Source of the DNA: Microcosmobacter mediterraneus | GTDB lineage: Bacteria; Bacteroidota; Bacteroidia; Flavobacteriales; Flavobacteriaceae | Direction: 5' to 3' | Assembly: GCF_031846265.1 (NCBI RefSeq) | Contig: NZ_JAVRIA010000012.1 | Coordinates: 1-38,220, forward strand | DNA length: 38,220 nt | In this document: positions 16,358 through 25,900 of the stretch, one piece after another | How positions within the stretch are numbered: position 1 is the stretch's first letter | Layout: each line of letters opens with the position of its first letter | Notes under the pieces: model-generated | The model's database searches: none | The model's input: only the letters and a program-made list of their open reading frames with translations | Told to the model about the DNA's origin: nothing | Position numbers and translations under genes: made by a program

Positions 16358-17374
16358 TTACTTCAGGTCTTTTAAATAAAACTTACAGGTATCCTTAATA
16401 GAAATATCTAAGGATTTAAATTCATAATTTAAGGCAGTTCTAATTTTTGAGTTATCGTATTTAGTAATACTATGTGCTGTATTAGCCACTTGTTTGGATA
16501 ATTGACGTCGTTTTCCAAATAATTTATGACTTAACCAATCTAATCGCCAAGCCACACTCAATAAAAATAGAGAAGCTTTCTTTTTAGGAGATTTTACGTG
16601 CAATTCAGTAGCTACGTTTTCTATAAACTTTTTGAAAGATAAGTTTTCAGAAATTAAAATAAAGCCTTCGTTTTTAATATTAGAAGGCATTAATTTTAGC
16701 ATTGGGTTAACCACATCCCAGATATCTACATAACCTGTAATACCTTCTGTGTAATGAGACATGCCTTTGTGTATTCTCTTAAAAAATGATCCACTACTTC
16801 CTCCATGCCAATAGCCAGGACCCAAAATAACTCCTGGATTAATAATAACTGCATCTAATCCTTCTTGTGTTCCTCGCCAAATCTCTAGTTCTGCACCATA
16901 CTTACTTATAGCATAAACACTATTATCCTTCTCGGAATCCCAAGGCGTTTGCTCAGTAATTAAATCTTTAGAATTTGGTTGCTCACCAATAGCAGCAATT
17001 GAGCTAACAAAACATAATTTTTTCACATTAAAAGAAAGAGATAGGTTAACAATATTAGCTGTACCTTCTATATTTATCTTTCTAAGGACATCAAATTTAT
17101 CAGGTTCAAAAGACACAAAAGCAGCGCAGTGGTATACAAAATCCACATCTTTAAATGCAAGTTGTAAAGCTGGAATATCATTAATATTGGCTTTAACCCA
17201 TTCAATACTATTAAAAAGTGATTCACTATCATCTGAATAATATGAAAACACATGTTTAACGGTTTTTAATTTATGGTCTCGTCTGTAAATAGCTCTTACC
17301 GTTTCTCCATTAGACACTAGTTTAAATAATAAGTGAGAGCCCACTAAACCTGTTCCACCTGTAACTAAAATCAT
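16358..17374 (-). CDS. NAD-dependent epimerase/dehydratase (extended SDR)
   Basis: This 338-residue protein opens with the extended-SDR nucleotide motif TGGTGLVGSHLLFKL. It has the structural DVDFVYHCAAFV strand, a catalytic Ser region (CFVSSIAAIGE) and the YAISKYGAE catalytic Tyr-Lys pair. It resembles dihydroflavonol-4-reductase/3-beta-HSD-like members that act on NDP-sugars or small ketones; the substrate cannot be assigned. It is convergent with the DUF4296 gene (1-bp gap) and divergent from tyrS. The conserved neighbourhood with the glycosyltransferase could point to glycan synthesis, but that is inference. Confidence 0.85.
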   Translation of the reverse strand: MILVTGGTGLVGSHLLFKLVSNGETVRAIYRRDHKLKTVKHVFSYYSDDSESLFNSIEWVKANINDIPALQLAFKDVDFVYHCAAFVSFEPDKFDVLRKINIEGTANIVNLSLSFNVKKLCFVSSIAAIGEQPNSKDLITEQTPWDSEKDNSVYAISKYGAELEIWRGTQEGLDAVIINPGVILGPGYWHGGSSGSFFKRIHKGMSHYTEGITGYVDIWDVVNPMLKLMPSNIKNEGFILISENLSFKKFIENVATELHVKSPKKKASLFLLSVAWRLDWLSHKLFGKRRQLSKQVANTAHSITKYDNSKIRTALNYEFKSLDISIKDTCKFYLKDLK

Positions 17375-17416
17375 ATAACGAAATTAGTAAAATATGATCA
17401 ATAAGAATTATCAATA

Positions 17417-17451
17417 TTTGAAACGTCTTTTTACAATGATTTTTATCTTTG
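17417..17451 (+). promoter_or_regulatory. Promoter of tyrS
   Basis: TTTG at 17417-17420 and TATCTTTG at 17444-17451 are separated by 23 bp, at the upper end of the Bacteroidota range. A TTG that could extend the tyrS frame upstream (17449) lies inside the -7 box, so translation must start further down, at 17473 or 17476. Confidence 0.65.
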
Positions 17452-17472
17452 CTAAATCTTAATGACTCTAAT

Positions 17473-18780
17473 ATGATGACGACCAATTTAGTAGAAGAAT
17501 TACAGTGGCGAGGTATGGTACACGATATTATGCCTGGAACAGAAGAACAACTTTTAAAAGAAATGACTTCTGCTTATATTGGATTTGATCCAACTTCAGA
17601 CTCACTTCATATCGGAAGTTTAGTCCCAATTATATTACTATGTCATCTAGAAAAAGCAGGACATAAACCCATTGCATTGGTAGGCGGAGCAACAGGAATG
17701 ATTGGTGATCCATCTGGGAAAAGTGATGAGCGAAATTTGCTAGATGAAAAAACACTTAACAACAATGTAACTGGAATTAAAAATACATTAGCACGTTTTT
17801 TAAATTTTGATTCTAAAGAAGCAAATGCACCTTTTCTGGTTAACAACTACGATTGGATGAAGGATTTCTCATTCATTGATTTTGCTCGCGATGTTGGTAA
17901 GCGTATTACTGTAAACTACATGATGGCTAAAGATTCTGTAAAAAAGCGTTTATCTGGAGAAGGTAGTGTTGGCATGTCGTTTACAGAATTTACATATCAA
18001 CTTATACAAGGTTACGATTTTTACCATTTACATAAAGCCTACGATTGTAAATTACAGATGGGAGGAAGTGATCAATGGGGAAATATTACAACAGGAACAG
18101 AATTGGTAAGACGAATGAATGTAGGAGAACAAGCAAAAGCTTTTGCAATGACGTGTCCACTAATTACCAAAGCAGATGGCTCTAAGTTTGGAAAATCTGA
18201 GGGTGGAAATATCTGGTTGGATGCCGATAAAACATCTGTATATAAGTTTTACCAATTTTGGTTAAGAACTACAGATGAGGATGCTGAAAAGTACATTAAA
18301 ATCTTTACGTTTTTAGATAAAGCTACCATTGATAACATAATTAAAATACACAAAGAAGCTCCTCATCTCAGAGCTTTACAAAAGAAATTAGCTGAGGAGG
18401 TTACAACTTTTGTGCACTCTCAAGCAGATTTTGAAAACGCTAAAAAAGCTTCAGAGATTTTATTTAGTCAATCATTTAAAGAAGATATTGAAACCTTAGA
18501 TGAACAAACATTTCTAGATGTTTTTGAAGGCGTTACCACAGCAGAGATTTCAAAATCCGATATTGAAAATGGCTTGGATATGATTGGTGCTTTAGCTGCA
18601 AAAACTGGATTTTTAAGCTCTAACGGTGAAGCACGTAGAGCCTTAAAAGAAAATTCAGTTTCAGTGAATAAAGACAAGGTTAAAGAGGATTATTCGTTGA
18701 GCAATTCAGATTTAATTAATGGTAAATACGTTGTTTTAAATAAAGGAAGAAAGAATACATTCATTATTGTAGTGAAGTAA
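17473..18780 (+). CDS. tyrS: Tyrosyl-tRNA synthetase
   Basis: This class Ic synthetase of about 435 residues charges tRNA-Tyr. The HIGH-type motif appears as DSLHIGSLVP, tyrosine binding as QMGGSDQWGN and YQLIQGYDF, and the KMSKS loop as KFGKSEGG. A C-terminal S4 RNA-binding domain starts near SSNGEARRAL. The open frame extends to a TTG at 17449, but this lies within the promoter -7 box, so I place the start at ATG 17473; ATG 17476 is adjacent and equally possible. The gene has its own promoter and is monocistronic, divergent from the epimerase gene. Confidence 0.97.
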   Translation: MMTTNLVEELQWRGMVHDIMPGTEEQLLKEMTSAYIGFDPTSDSLHIGSLVPIILLCHLEKAGHKPIALVGGATGMIGDPSGKSDERNLLDEKTLNNNVTGIKNTLARFLNFDSKEANAPFLVNNYDWMKDFSFIDFARDVGKRITVNYMMAKDSVKKRLSGEGSVGMSFTEFTYQLIQGYDFYHLHKAYDCKLQMGGSDQWGNITTGTELVRRMNVGEQAKAFAMTCPLITKADGSKFGKSEGGNIWLDADKTSVYKFYQFWLRTTDEDAEKYIKIFTFLDKATIDNIIKIHKEAPHLRALQKKLAEEVTTFVHSQADFENAKKASEILFSQSFKEDIETLDEQTFLDVFEGVTTAEISKSDIENGLDMIGALAAKTGFLSSNGEARRALKENSVSVNKDKVKEDYSLSNSDLINGKYVVLNKGRKNTFIIVVK

Positions 18781-18851
18781 TTACTTCCTTTTAACGAAAT
18801 TAAAAGATTTTCCTTTATAATATATGCTATATACCAAATGTAACTTAGCTA

Positions 18852-20030
18852 CTATTTAAACGCATTTAAACCTGTAATATCCAAACCTGTAATAAGTAAA
18901 TGAATATCATGTGTTCCTTCATAAGTAATCACACTTTCAAGATTCATTGAGTGGCGCATAATACTATACTCACCAGAAATTCCCATACCACCAAGCATTT
19001 GTCTTGCTTCTCTGGCAATATTTATGGCCATATCCACATTATTTCGTTTCGCCATAGAGATTTGCGCTGAAGTGGCTGTTCCGTTATTACGCATCACACC
19101 AAGTTTCCAAGCCAATAATTGTGCTTTTGTAATTTCGGTAATCATTTCGGCTAGTTTTTTCTGCTGTAATTGAAATTGTCCAATGGGTTTCCCAAATTGC
19201 ATACGTTCTTTGCTATAACGCAAAGCTGTGTCGTAACAATCCATGGCTGCACCAATCGCTCCCCAAGCAATACCATAACGAGCAGAATCTAGACAGCCAA
19301 GAGGTGCGCCTAGACCAGATTTATTAGGTAATAAATTTTCTTTTGGCACTTTTACATTATCGAATATTAATTCACCTGTTGCCGAAGCTCTCAGTGACCA
19401 TTTGTTGTGTGTTTCTGGTGTTGAAAATCCTTCCATACCTCGTTCTACAACAAGTCCATGAATACGACCCTCTTCATTTTTTGCCCAAACTACAGCTACT
19501 TGAGCAAAAGGTGCATTACTGATCCACATTTTCGCACCATTTAAAAGGTAATGGTCTCCCATATCTTTGAAATTGGTGGTCATGCCTCCAGGATTACTTC
19601 CGTGATCTGGCTCTGTTAAACCAAAACAACCCATCCATTCGCCAGAAGCTAATTTTGGCAAGTATTTATTGCGCTGCTCTTCATTGCCATATTTCCAGAT
19701 AGGATACATAACTAGTGATGATTGTACTGAAGCAGTACTTCTTACACCAGAGTCTCCGCGTTCAATTTCCTGCATGATTAGACCATAAGAAATTTGATCC
19801 AGTCCTGCACCTCCATATTCCTCTGGAATATATGGCCCAAAAGCACCAATTTCAGCCAAACCATTAATAATCTGAGTTGGAAATTCTGCTCTTTGAGCAT
19901 AATCCTCTATGATAGGAGATACATCTCTTTTTACCCATTCTCTGGCAGCATCTCGTACCAACTTATGTTCGTCTGTTAAAAGCTCATCTAAATTGTAGTA
20001 ATCAGGAGCTTCGAATAAGTCTGGCTTCAT
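18852..20030 (-). CDS. Glutaryl-CoA dehydrogenase-like acyl-CoA dehydrogenase
   Basis: The 392-residue flavoenzyme has the acyl-CoA dehydrogenase layout, with GCFGLTEPDHGSNPGGM for FAD/substrate contact and the catalytic glutamate in ITYEGTHDIH (Glu371). The run RSTASVQSSLVMYPIWKYG closely follows glutaryl-CoA dehydrogenase, including the Arg that binds the distal carboxylate of glutaryl-CoA. That supports oxidation and decarboxylation of glutaryl-CoA to crotonyl-CoA in lysine/tryptophan breakdown. It is monogenic here with a good promoter (20105-20135). A link to the saccharopine dehydrogenase gene at 8.7 kb is possible but they are far apart. Other short-chain acyl-CoA substrates cannot be ruled out. 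Confidence 0.87.
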   Translation of the reverse strand: MKPDLFEAPDYYNLDELLTDEHKLVRDAAREWVKRDVSPIIEDYAQRAEFPTQIINGLAEIGAFGPYIPEEYGGAGLDQISYGLIMQEIERGDSGVRSTASVQSSLVMYPIWKYGNEEQRNKYLPKLASGEWMGCFGLTEPDHGSNPGGMTTNFKDMGDHYLLNGAKMWISNAPFAQVAVVWAKNEEGRIHGLVVERGMEGFSTPETHNKWSLRASATGELIFDNVKVPKENLLPNKSGLGAPLGCLDSARYGIAWGAIGAAMDCYDTALRYSKERMQFGKPIGQFQLQQKKLAEMITEITKAQLLAWKLGVMRNNGTATSAQISMAKRNNVDMAINIAREARQMLGGMGISGEYSIMRHSMNLESVITYEGTHDIHLLITGLDITGLNAFK

Positions 20031-20104
20031 TATAAAATGTTTTAAAAATTATATTTAGATATAAGTTTTGGGACTTAAATTTTTTAAAATACCCATTATT
20101 GGGT

Positions 20105-20135
20105 CAAAAGTAACGAAAACGATTGCAGTAGACAA
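20105..20135 (-). promoter_or_regulatory. Promoter of the glutaryl-CoA dehydrogenase-like gene
   Basis: On the minus strand, TTG (20135-20133), a 20-bp spacer and TACTTTTG (20112-20105) match the Bacteroidota consensus. The -7 box ends 74 bp before the start codon. A small ACCCA/TGGGT dyad (20091-20104) lies at the expected transcript start. Confidence 0.6.
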
Positions 20136-20143
20136 TCCTTAAG

Positions 20144-20860
20144 TTACATTTTCAAGTAGAAATCTTTAGTAAGTAAAATATAGTCTTTGGTATATTGATG
20201 ACGAGTAGTTTCAATGATTAACTCTGATGATTTTACCTTGCCTTTTTGAAATGAAAACTCTAAGAGACTTCTTTTGATTTCAGCATTTGGGTTTCCTTTT
20301 AAATGAAGTAAGCGCTTTGGAAATAAACCACCTTTTGCTGCTAATTCAATAAATGTTAACTCTTCTTTATGCGGAATAATAACAGAGAAAATCCCTGATG
20401 GATTTAATAGTTGACTCACACCATAAATTAAATGTTCAAACGGCATGGCATCATTAAATCGTGCCAAATCTCTTGAATTATTATTAGTCTTATAATCTTC
20501 TGAGTAAAATGGAGGGTTACAAATAATAAGATCGAATTTATCTTCTACATCTTCAGTAAACTCCAACAATGAAGCATGGTAGCAAAATAAACGATCATTC
20601 CACTGTGAATTCTCAAAATTCTCTGAGCACTGTTCGTAAGCATCTGCATCTATTTCTATAGCTTCTATTTGTTGTGCATTACTGCGTTGTGCAAGCATTA
20701 AAGACAGTACACCAGTTCCTGCACCAATATCCAAAATAGAAAATGGATTGTGATTAACCGAAGTCCAAGCACCAAGTAAAACAGAATCTGTGCCTATTTT
20801 CATAGCACATCTATCTTGATTTACAGCAAACTGTTTGAATTTAAATGGTTTATTACTCAT
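20144..20860 (-). CDS. trmN6: tRNA1(Val) (adenine(37)-N6)-methyltransferase
   Basis: The 238-residue SAM-dependent methyltransferase has the SAM-binding DIGAGTGVLSLML motif (44-56) and the adenine-N6 catalytic motif NPPF at 115-118. MKIGTDSVLLGAW and HEELTF also fit the YfiC/TrmN6 family, which methylates A37 of tRNA-Val. The E. coli name is applied by homology and the exact tRNA target is inferred. It is the last gene of the rpsP-rimM-trmN6 unit, 12 bp after rimM, so the operon combines ribosome assembly and tRNA modification. Confidence 0.88.
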   Translation of the reverse strand: MSNKPFKFKQFAVNQDRCAMKIGTDSVLLGAWTSVNHNPFSILDIGAGTGVLSLMLAQRSNAQQIEAIEIDADAYEQCSENFENSQWNDRLFCYHASLLEFTEDVEDKFDLIICNPPFYSEDYKTNNNSRDLARFNDAMPFEHLIYGVSQLLNPSGIFSVIIPHKEELTFIELAAKGGLFPKRLLHLKGNPNAEIKRSLLEFSFQKGKVKSSELIIETTRHQYTKDYILLTKDFYLKM

Positions 20861-20872
20861 GTTTTATCATTC

Positions 20873-21397
20873 CTATAAATATAGATCAATTAGACCTTCA
20901 GGAGTTTCCAGATGAATTGTTTTGTTATCTCTATCAAGAGATTTTATAAACTCATCATTCATTGGAATGAGTATTTCTTTGCCTTCACTATCAATTTCAA
21001 ATAGAGCTTGAGCACTGCTGTCGTTAATGCCTTTTATAATTCCTACAGTTCCGAAGTTTCTATCTTCAACAGTAAACCCAATCACTTCATGAAAGTAAAA
21101 CTTGTTCCCTTCTAATTTTGGTAATAACCCAAGTGGTAAATATAAATCTGATTTTAATATTGCATCAGCATCAGTCTCTGTAGAAACATCCTCAAATTTT
21201 AGACGTAATAAATCAGATTTATGAAGTTGCGATTGTTCAATAAAAAAAGGAACGAGATTACCTTTTAAATCTAAAAATATAGCATCTAAGTTTTCGTAAA
21301 TTTCAGGCTCATCAGTATCTAGTTTCGCTAATACTTCACCTTTAAAGCTATACTTTCTTACAATCTTACCAAGATAAAAACAATCGTCTTTTTTCAT
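20873..21397 (-). CDS. rimM: 16S rRNA-processing protein RimM
   Basis: The protein of about 174 residues has the N-terminal RimM beta-barrel (FYLGKIVRKYSFKGEVLAKL) and the C-terminal PRC-barrel (FYFHEVIGFTVED, ILIPMNDEFIKSLD). RimM binds uS19 in the 30S head and assists 16S rRNA maturation. The frame stays open upstream to a TTG at 21418, which would begin inside a strong hairpin. ATG 21397 (MKKDDCFYLGK) is therefore the better start. That ATG comes right after the hairpin's T-rich tract, leaving almost no room for a ribosome-binding site, so expression may depend on hairpin state or read-through. Confidence 0.93.
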   Translation of the reverse strand: MKKDDCFYLGKIVRKYSFKGEVLAKLDTDEPEIYENLDAIFLDLKGNLVPFFIEQSQLHKSDLLRLKFEDVSTETDADAILKSDLYLPLGLLPKLEGNKFYFHEVIGFTVEDRNFGTVGIIKGINDSSAQALFEIDSEGKEILIPMNDEFIKSLDRDNKTIHLETPEGLIDLYL

Positions 21398-21406
21398 AAA
21401 AATAAA

Positions 21407-21433
21407 AAACCCTGACAATTATTGTCAGGGTTT
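21407..21433 (-). terminator. Intercistronic hairpin with T tract between rpsP and rimM
   Basis: The arms 21407-21419 and 21421-21433 are perfectly complementary over 13 bp (core CCCTGACAAT) around one central base. On the transcribed strand the stem is followed by a tract of mostly T that runs straight into the rimM ATG at 21397. It has the form of an intrinsic terminator and would act as a partial terminator or attenuator, lowering rimM-trmN6 relative to rpsP. Confidence 0.8.
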
Positions 21434-21454
21434 AAAAGTATAAAAAATTAATTT

Positions 21455-21952
21455 TTACTCTTCTTCGTTAGATGCAGTAGTTTCTTCTGCAGCTTCTTCA
21501 ACTTCTGGTTCAGCAGCAGCAACTCTTGCTTCATTAACAGCTTTTTCAGCTTCAAAAGCTTTTGCTTTTGCTTCAGCATCAGCTTTTGCTAATCCATCTT
21601 CTTTTGCTTGTACTTTACTGGCCTTTTCTTCAACCCAAGCATTAAATTTTTGTTCTGCTTCTTCTTCAGTTAAAGCCCCTTTTCTTACGCCACCTGCTAA
21701 ATGATTTTTTAACATAGCACCTTTGTAAGACAAAATAGCTCTCGCTGTATCTGTTGGTTGAGCTCCATTCTGAAGCCATTGTACCGCACCATTGATATCT
21801 AATTCAATAGTTGCAGGGTTTGTGTTTGGATTGTAAACACCTAACTTATCTAAGTATTTACCATCTCTTTTAGAGCGAGCATCTGCTGCTACAATCCAGT
21901 AAAAAGGCTTTCCTTTTTTACCGTGTCTCTGTAATCTAATTTTTACTGACAT
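21455..21952 (-). CDS. rpsP: 30S ribosomal protein bS16 with long acidic C-terminal extension
   Basis: Residues 1 to about 82 are a standard bS16 (VKIRLQRHGKKGKPFYWIVA, GKYLDKLGVYNP, QPTDTARAIL). A further 83 or so residues follow, rich in Ala, Glu and Lys and ending in an acidic tail. Typical bS16 is about 80-90 residues. Extended forms are known in Bacteroidota. The extension looks like a long helix with a disordered end; it has no recognised motif. The gene heads the rpsP-rimM-trmN6 operon and has an upstream TATATTTG box giving a leader of about 100 nt. Confidence 0.95.
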   Translation of the reverse strand: MSVKIRLQRHGKKGKPFYWIVAADARSKRDGKYLDKLGVYNPNTNPATIELDINGAVQWLQNGAQPTDTARAILSYKGAMLKNHLAGGVRKGALTEEEAEQKFNAWVEEKASKVQAKEDGLAKADAEAKAKAFEAEKAVNEARVAAAEPEVEEAAEETTASNEEE

Positions 21953-22059
21953 TTAAATTAATTTGTGAGGTACACGACCTCGATTATTAATGAGTCGGCA
22001 AATTTAATACTTTTTTTATGTTTTACAACTGAAAAACCAATACTTTATCGAAAAAGGCG

Positions 22060-22067
22060 CAAATATA
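22060..22067 (-). promoter_or_regulatory. Putative -7 element of the rpsP operon
   Basis: The minus strand reads TATATTTG, an exact consensus match, about 108 bp before the rpsP start, leaving a leader of roughly 100 nt. No clear TTG is found at 17-23 bp upstream. The leader (about 21953-22055) is long enough to hold a regulatory RNA structure, but I cannot identify one. Confidence 0.5.
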
Positions 22068-22111
22068 ATTTATGCTACTTTTAATCGTTTCTATATATTG
22101 AAATTATTGTG

Positions 22112-22119
22112 TAGATTTG
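22112..22119 (+). promoter_or_regulatory. Putative -7 element for the 22.2-kb lipoprotein gene
   Basis: TAGATTTG matches TAnnTTTG 43 bp upstream of the start at 22162. It is divergent from, and about 50 bp away from, the rpsP -7 box. There is no convincing -33 element. Confidence 0.35.
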
Positions 22120-22161
22120 AAACTTTAGCCTCAGAGTTCAATAATTTTGGTTTAAACCAAT

Positions 22162-22863
22162 ATGATAATGAAAAAATTACTAACACTTCTTATAATATTT
22201 ACCACATGTTTTGGCTGTGGTGATGATGTTGAATTTAATACACCAGCTATTCAAGGAAATAGAGATGGAGAGTTATGGAGAGCAACATTCTATGCAGCTG
22301 ATATAGATTTTGGAGGCTTTATTTTTGAAGGTGGTAATGGTATTGAAACCCTTCAGTTAATTACACCTACCGATACAGCTAGTCCTGTGCCTTTTGATTT
22401 AGGTCCAAATACAACTAGTGTTGCAATTTATAGAGATGCTCAAGGTGTCATTTACTCTACTGCTAATGAGCCAGATTCAAGTTTATCTCTTTACCCATCC
22501 GATGGACAAATTGAGGTAGAATTTGTTGATACAAGTTCGGAGCCATTTCGCATTAATGGTAAGTTCTGGTTTACAGCTTACAGCCAAGATGGCTTAAGAT
22601 CTATTAATTTTAATGAAGGCTTTTTACATAGAGTACCATTAATAGGAGGCATAGAAGCGATTGGAAATCAAAATGCATGTTTACAAGCAACACAAGCTTT
22701 AAACACTGCTCAACAGACGTTTAATAGTACAGCAACTGATGCGCCAGAATATCCTGATGCTTGTTCTGCATATAAAAATGCTCTTCAAGATGCTATAGAT
22801 GCATGTGGAGATACTAGTGGTGCGTTACAAGCCATTTTTGACGCCTTGGATTTGTGTGTTTAG
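22162..22863 (+). CDS. DUF6252-like lipoprotein with C-terminal four-Cys helical module
   Basis: The 233-residue protein has a signal peptide and lipobox ending at the Cys of CFGC, then a beta-rich domain beginning FNTPAIQGNRDGELWRATFY. This resembles DUF6252-type lipoproteins of flavobacteria (assigned from memory, medium confidence). The last 65 residues are a separate helical module with four cysteines (NACLQA, DACSAY, DACGDT, DLCV), probably forming two disulfides. It is exported and anchored in a membrane; its role is unknown. An ATG two codons in (22168, MKKLLTL) is an equally good start. It is monocistronic upstream of dnaE. Confidence 0.75.
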   Translation: MIMKKLLTLLIIFTTCFGCGDDVEFNTPAIQGNRDGELWRATFYAADIDFGGFIFEGGNGIETLQLITPTDTASPVPFDLGPNTTSVAIYRDAQGVIYSTANEPDSSLSLYPSDGQIEVEFVDTSSEPFRINGKFWFTAYSQDGLRSINFNEGFLHRVPLIGGIEAIGNQNACLQATQALNTAQQTFNSTATDAPEYPDACSAYKNALQDAIDACGDTSGALQAIFDALDLCV

Positions 22864-22995
22864 ATGATAAAAAAATCACATAAAGTATCTCATTATGAAG
22901 TGCTTTTTTGTTTACAAGTGTTTATAACTTTTAATGTGTTAACTAGCATTATTTCTTATTTTTAAAGTTCGGATTTTTTACTGCAAAAGAACTTT

Positions 22996-25900
22996 ATGTA
23001 CTTAATATTTGATACTGAAACTACAGGATTACCAAAACGCTGGGATGCACCTTATACAGATACAGATAATTGGCCAAGAGCCATACAGATTGCTTGGCAA
23101 CTGCATGATGCTATGGGAAATTGTTTGGAGCATCAAGACTTTTTAATTAAACCTGAAGGGTTTAATATTCCTTATGATGCTGAAAAAATTCATGGTATCT
23201 CTACAGAATTAGCAGAAGAGCAAGGTATTCAGCTCAATGAAGTTTTAGAAAAGTTTAATGAAGTACTCCGTAAAACTAAATTTATTGTCGGGCAAAACGT
23301 AGGTTTCGATGTAAATATTATGGGCTGCGAATTCCATAGAGCAGCTATTGAAAACTCCTTACAACAACACCCTGTTTTAGACACTTGTACAGAACATACA
23401 GCAGCACTTTGTCAACTTCCTGGAGGACGAGGCGGAAAGTTTAAATTACCAACACTAACAGAATTACATCAATTTCTGTTTAGCACACCTTTTGCTGAAG
23501 CACATAATGCCACCGCTGATGTTGAAGCTACAACGCGCTGTTTTTTAGAATTAATCAGACGTAGAGAATACACTAAAGAACAACTCGATGTTCAACCTGA
23601 TTACTTTGATGCATTTTCAGAAGAAAACCCATCTGCAATTCAACTCATAGGATTAAAGCATATTAATCTAAAAAGCGAAAGCGCAAAAATTAATGATCGT
23701 CTCCAAAAAGAACAAACAAGTACCTCATCAACTGAGGTCACAAAAGAGATTGCCTCACAACTTACCTCTGCAGAATTTGTGCATTTACACAATCATTCTC
23801 AGTTTTCAATTTTGCAATCGACCATAAGCATTAAAGATTTAGTATCTGCTTCAGCGAAAGAAAATATGCCTGCTGTAGCATTGACAGATCATGGTAATAT
23901 GATGGGAGCATTTCATTTTGTTAAAGCTGTTTCAAATTATAATAAAGATCTCAAAACAAAAGAAAAAGAAGCACAAGAGCTTGGTGAAGAGTTTAACCAA
24001 AAACCTATAAAACCAATACTAGGTTGTGAGTTTTTTGTATGTGAAGATCACAGAGATAAAACAAGGAAAGATAATGGTTATCAGATAGTATTATTAGCAA
24101 AGAATAAGAAAGGTTACCACAACTTAGCAAAGTTGTCATCAGCAGCATTCACCGAAGGGTTTTATTATGTTCCAAGAATCGACAAAGCTTTAATTGAACA
24201 CTACAAAGACGATATTATTGCACTCACAGGAAACCTATATGGTGAAGTGCCAAGTAAAGTATTAAATGTTGGTGAAAAGCAAGCTGAAGACGCTTTAATT
24301 TGGTGGAAAGACACCTTTGGAGATGACTTATATATAGAATTAATGCGTCATAATCAAGAAGATGAAAATCGTGTTAATCCAGTTCTTATTGAGTTTTCAA
24401 AAAAACATAATATTAAACTTATTGCCACCAACAACACCTATTATGTTGAACAAGAAAATGCTAATGCTCATGATATCTTATTGTGTGTTAAAGATGGTGA
24501 AAAACAAGCTACGCCAATAGGCAGAGGTCGTGGTTATCGATATGGATTACCTAATCAGGAATACTATTTTAAGTCTTCTGAAGAGATGAAGGCTTTGTTT
24601 AGAGATATACCAGAAGCTATCATTAATATTCAAGACGTTGTTGATAAAATAGAACCATTTGAGTTAGCTAGAGATGTATTGTTACCAGCTTTTGATATTC
24701 CTGATGAGTTTAAAGACAATGAAGATAGTCTCGATGGAGGAAAACGCGGTGAGAATGCTTATCTAAAGCATTTGGCTTTCGAAGGCGCTAAAAAAAGATA
24801 TGGTGACATTTCAACAGAAATAAAAGAACGTTTAGATTTTGAGCTTAGTGTTATTGAAAATACTGGTTATCCAGGTTATTTTTTAATTGTAGAAGATTTT
24901 ATTAGAGAAGCGCGCAATATGGATGTTTCAGTTGGTCCAGGTCGAGGATCAGCCGCTGGCTCTGTAGTTGCCTATTGCCTTTGGATTACCAATATAGATC
25001 CTATTAAATACGATTTACTTTTTGAGCGGTTTTTAAATCCAGATCGTATAAGCATGCCTGATATTGACATCGATTTTGATGACGAAGGTCGAGGTCGTGT
25101 TATGGAATACGTTATAAATAAGTATGGAGCTAATCAAGTTGCTCAGATTATAACCTACGGAACCATGGCAGCTAAATCCTCTATTAGAGATACTGCTAGA
25201 GTTCTCGATTTACCACTTGGTGATGCAGACCGTATCGCTAAGCTGATTCCTACAATGTCTAAATTAGGTAAGATTTTTGGTATTGATGAAAAAGAACTAG
25301 CAAAGAAATTTCGTTCCGAAGATTTAGAAAAAGTAAATCAACTCCTTAATATTTCAGATGGTGATGATTTGGAAGCAGAAACGGTAAACCAAGCCAGAAT
25401 CTTGGAAGGCTCAGTTCGTAATACAGGAATCCATGCTTGTGGTGTTATTATCACACCAGATGATATTACAAATTTTGTACCTGTAGCTACTGCAAAAGAT
25501 TCAGACTTATATGTAACTCAGTTTGACAACTCTGTGGTTGAAAGTGCTGGTTTACTAAAAATGGACTTCTTAGGTTTAAAAACGCTGACGCTTATAAAAG
25601 ATACTGTGAAAATTGTAAAAGCTAAACATGGTATTGCTTTAGATCCTGAAAGTTTTCCTTTAGATGATGAAAAGACTTATGAGCTTTTCCAACGTGGAGA
25701 AACGGTAGGTATTTTTCAGTATGAATCTCCTGGTATGCAGAAGCATATGAAAGATTTAAAACCTACTGTATTTGATGATCTTATTGCGATGAATGCTTTA
25801 TATCGTCCTGGCCCAATGGAATATATTCCAAGTTTTATTAAACGAAAACATGGTGAAGAAGACATCAATTACGACTTGCCAGAAATGGAAGAGTACCTTA

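Noticed and set aside
21397..21418. An extended RimM N-terminus starting at TTG 21418
   Set aside because: The extra seven codons lie in the hairpin and T tract, and RimM homology starts at MKKDDCFYLGK.
22864..22920. A terminator after the 22.2-kb lipoprotein gene
   Set aside because: The possible stem around CACATAA/TTATGAAGTG is interrupted by mismatches and bulges; too weak to report.
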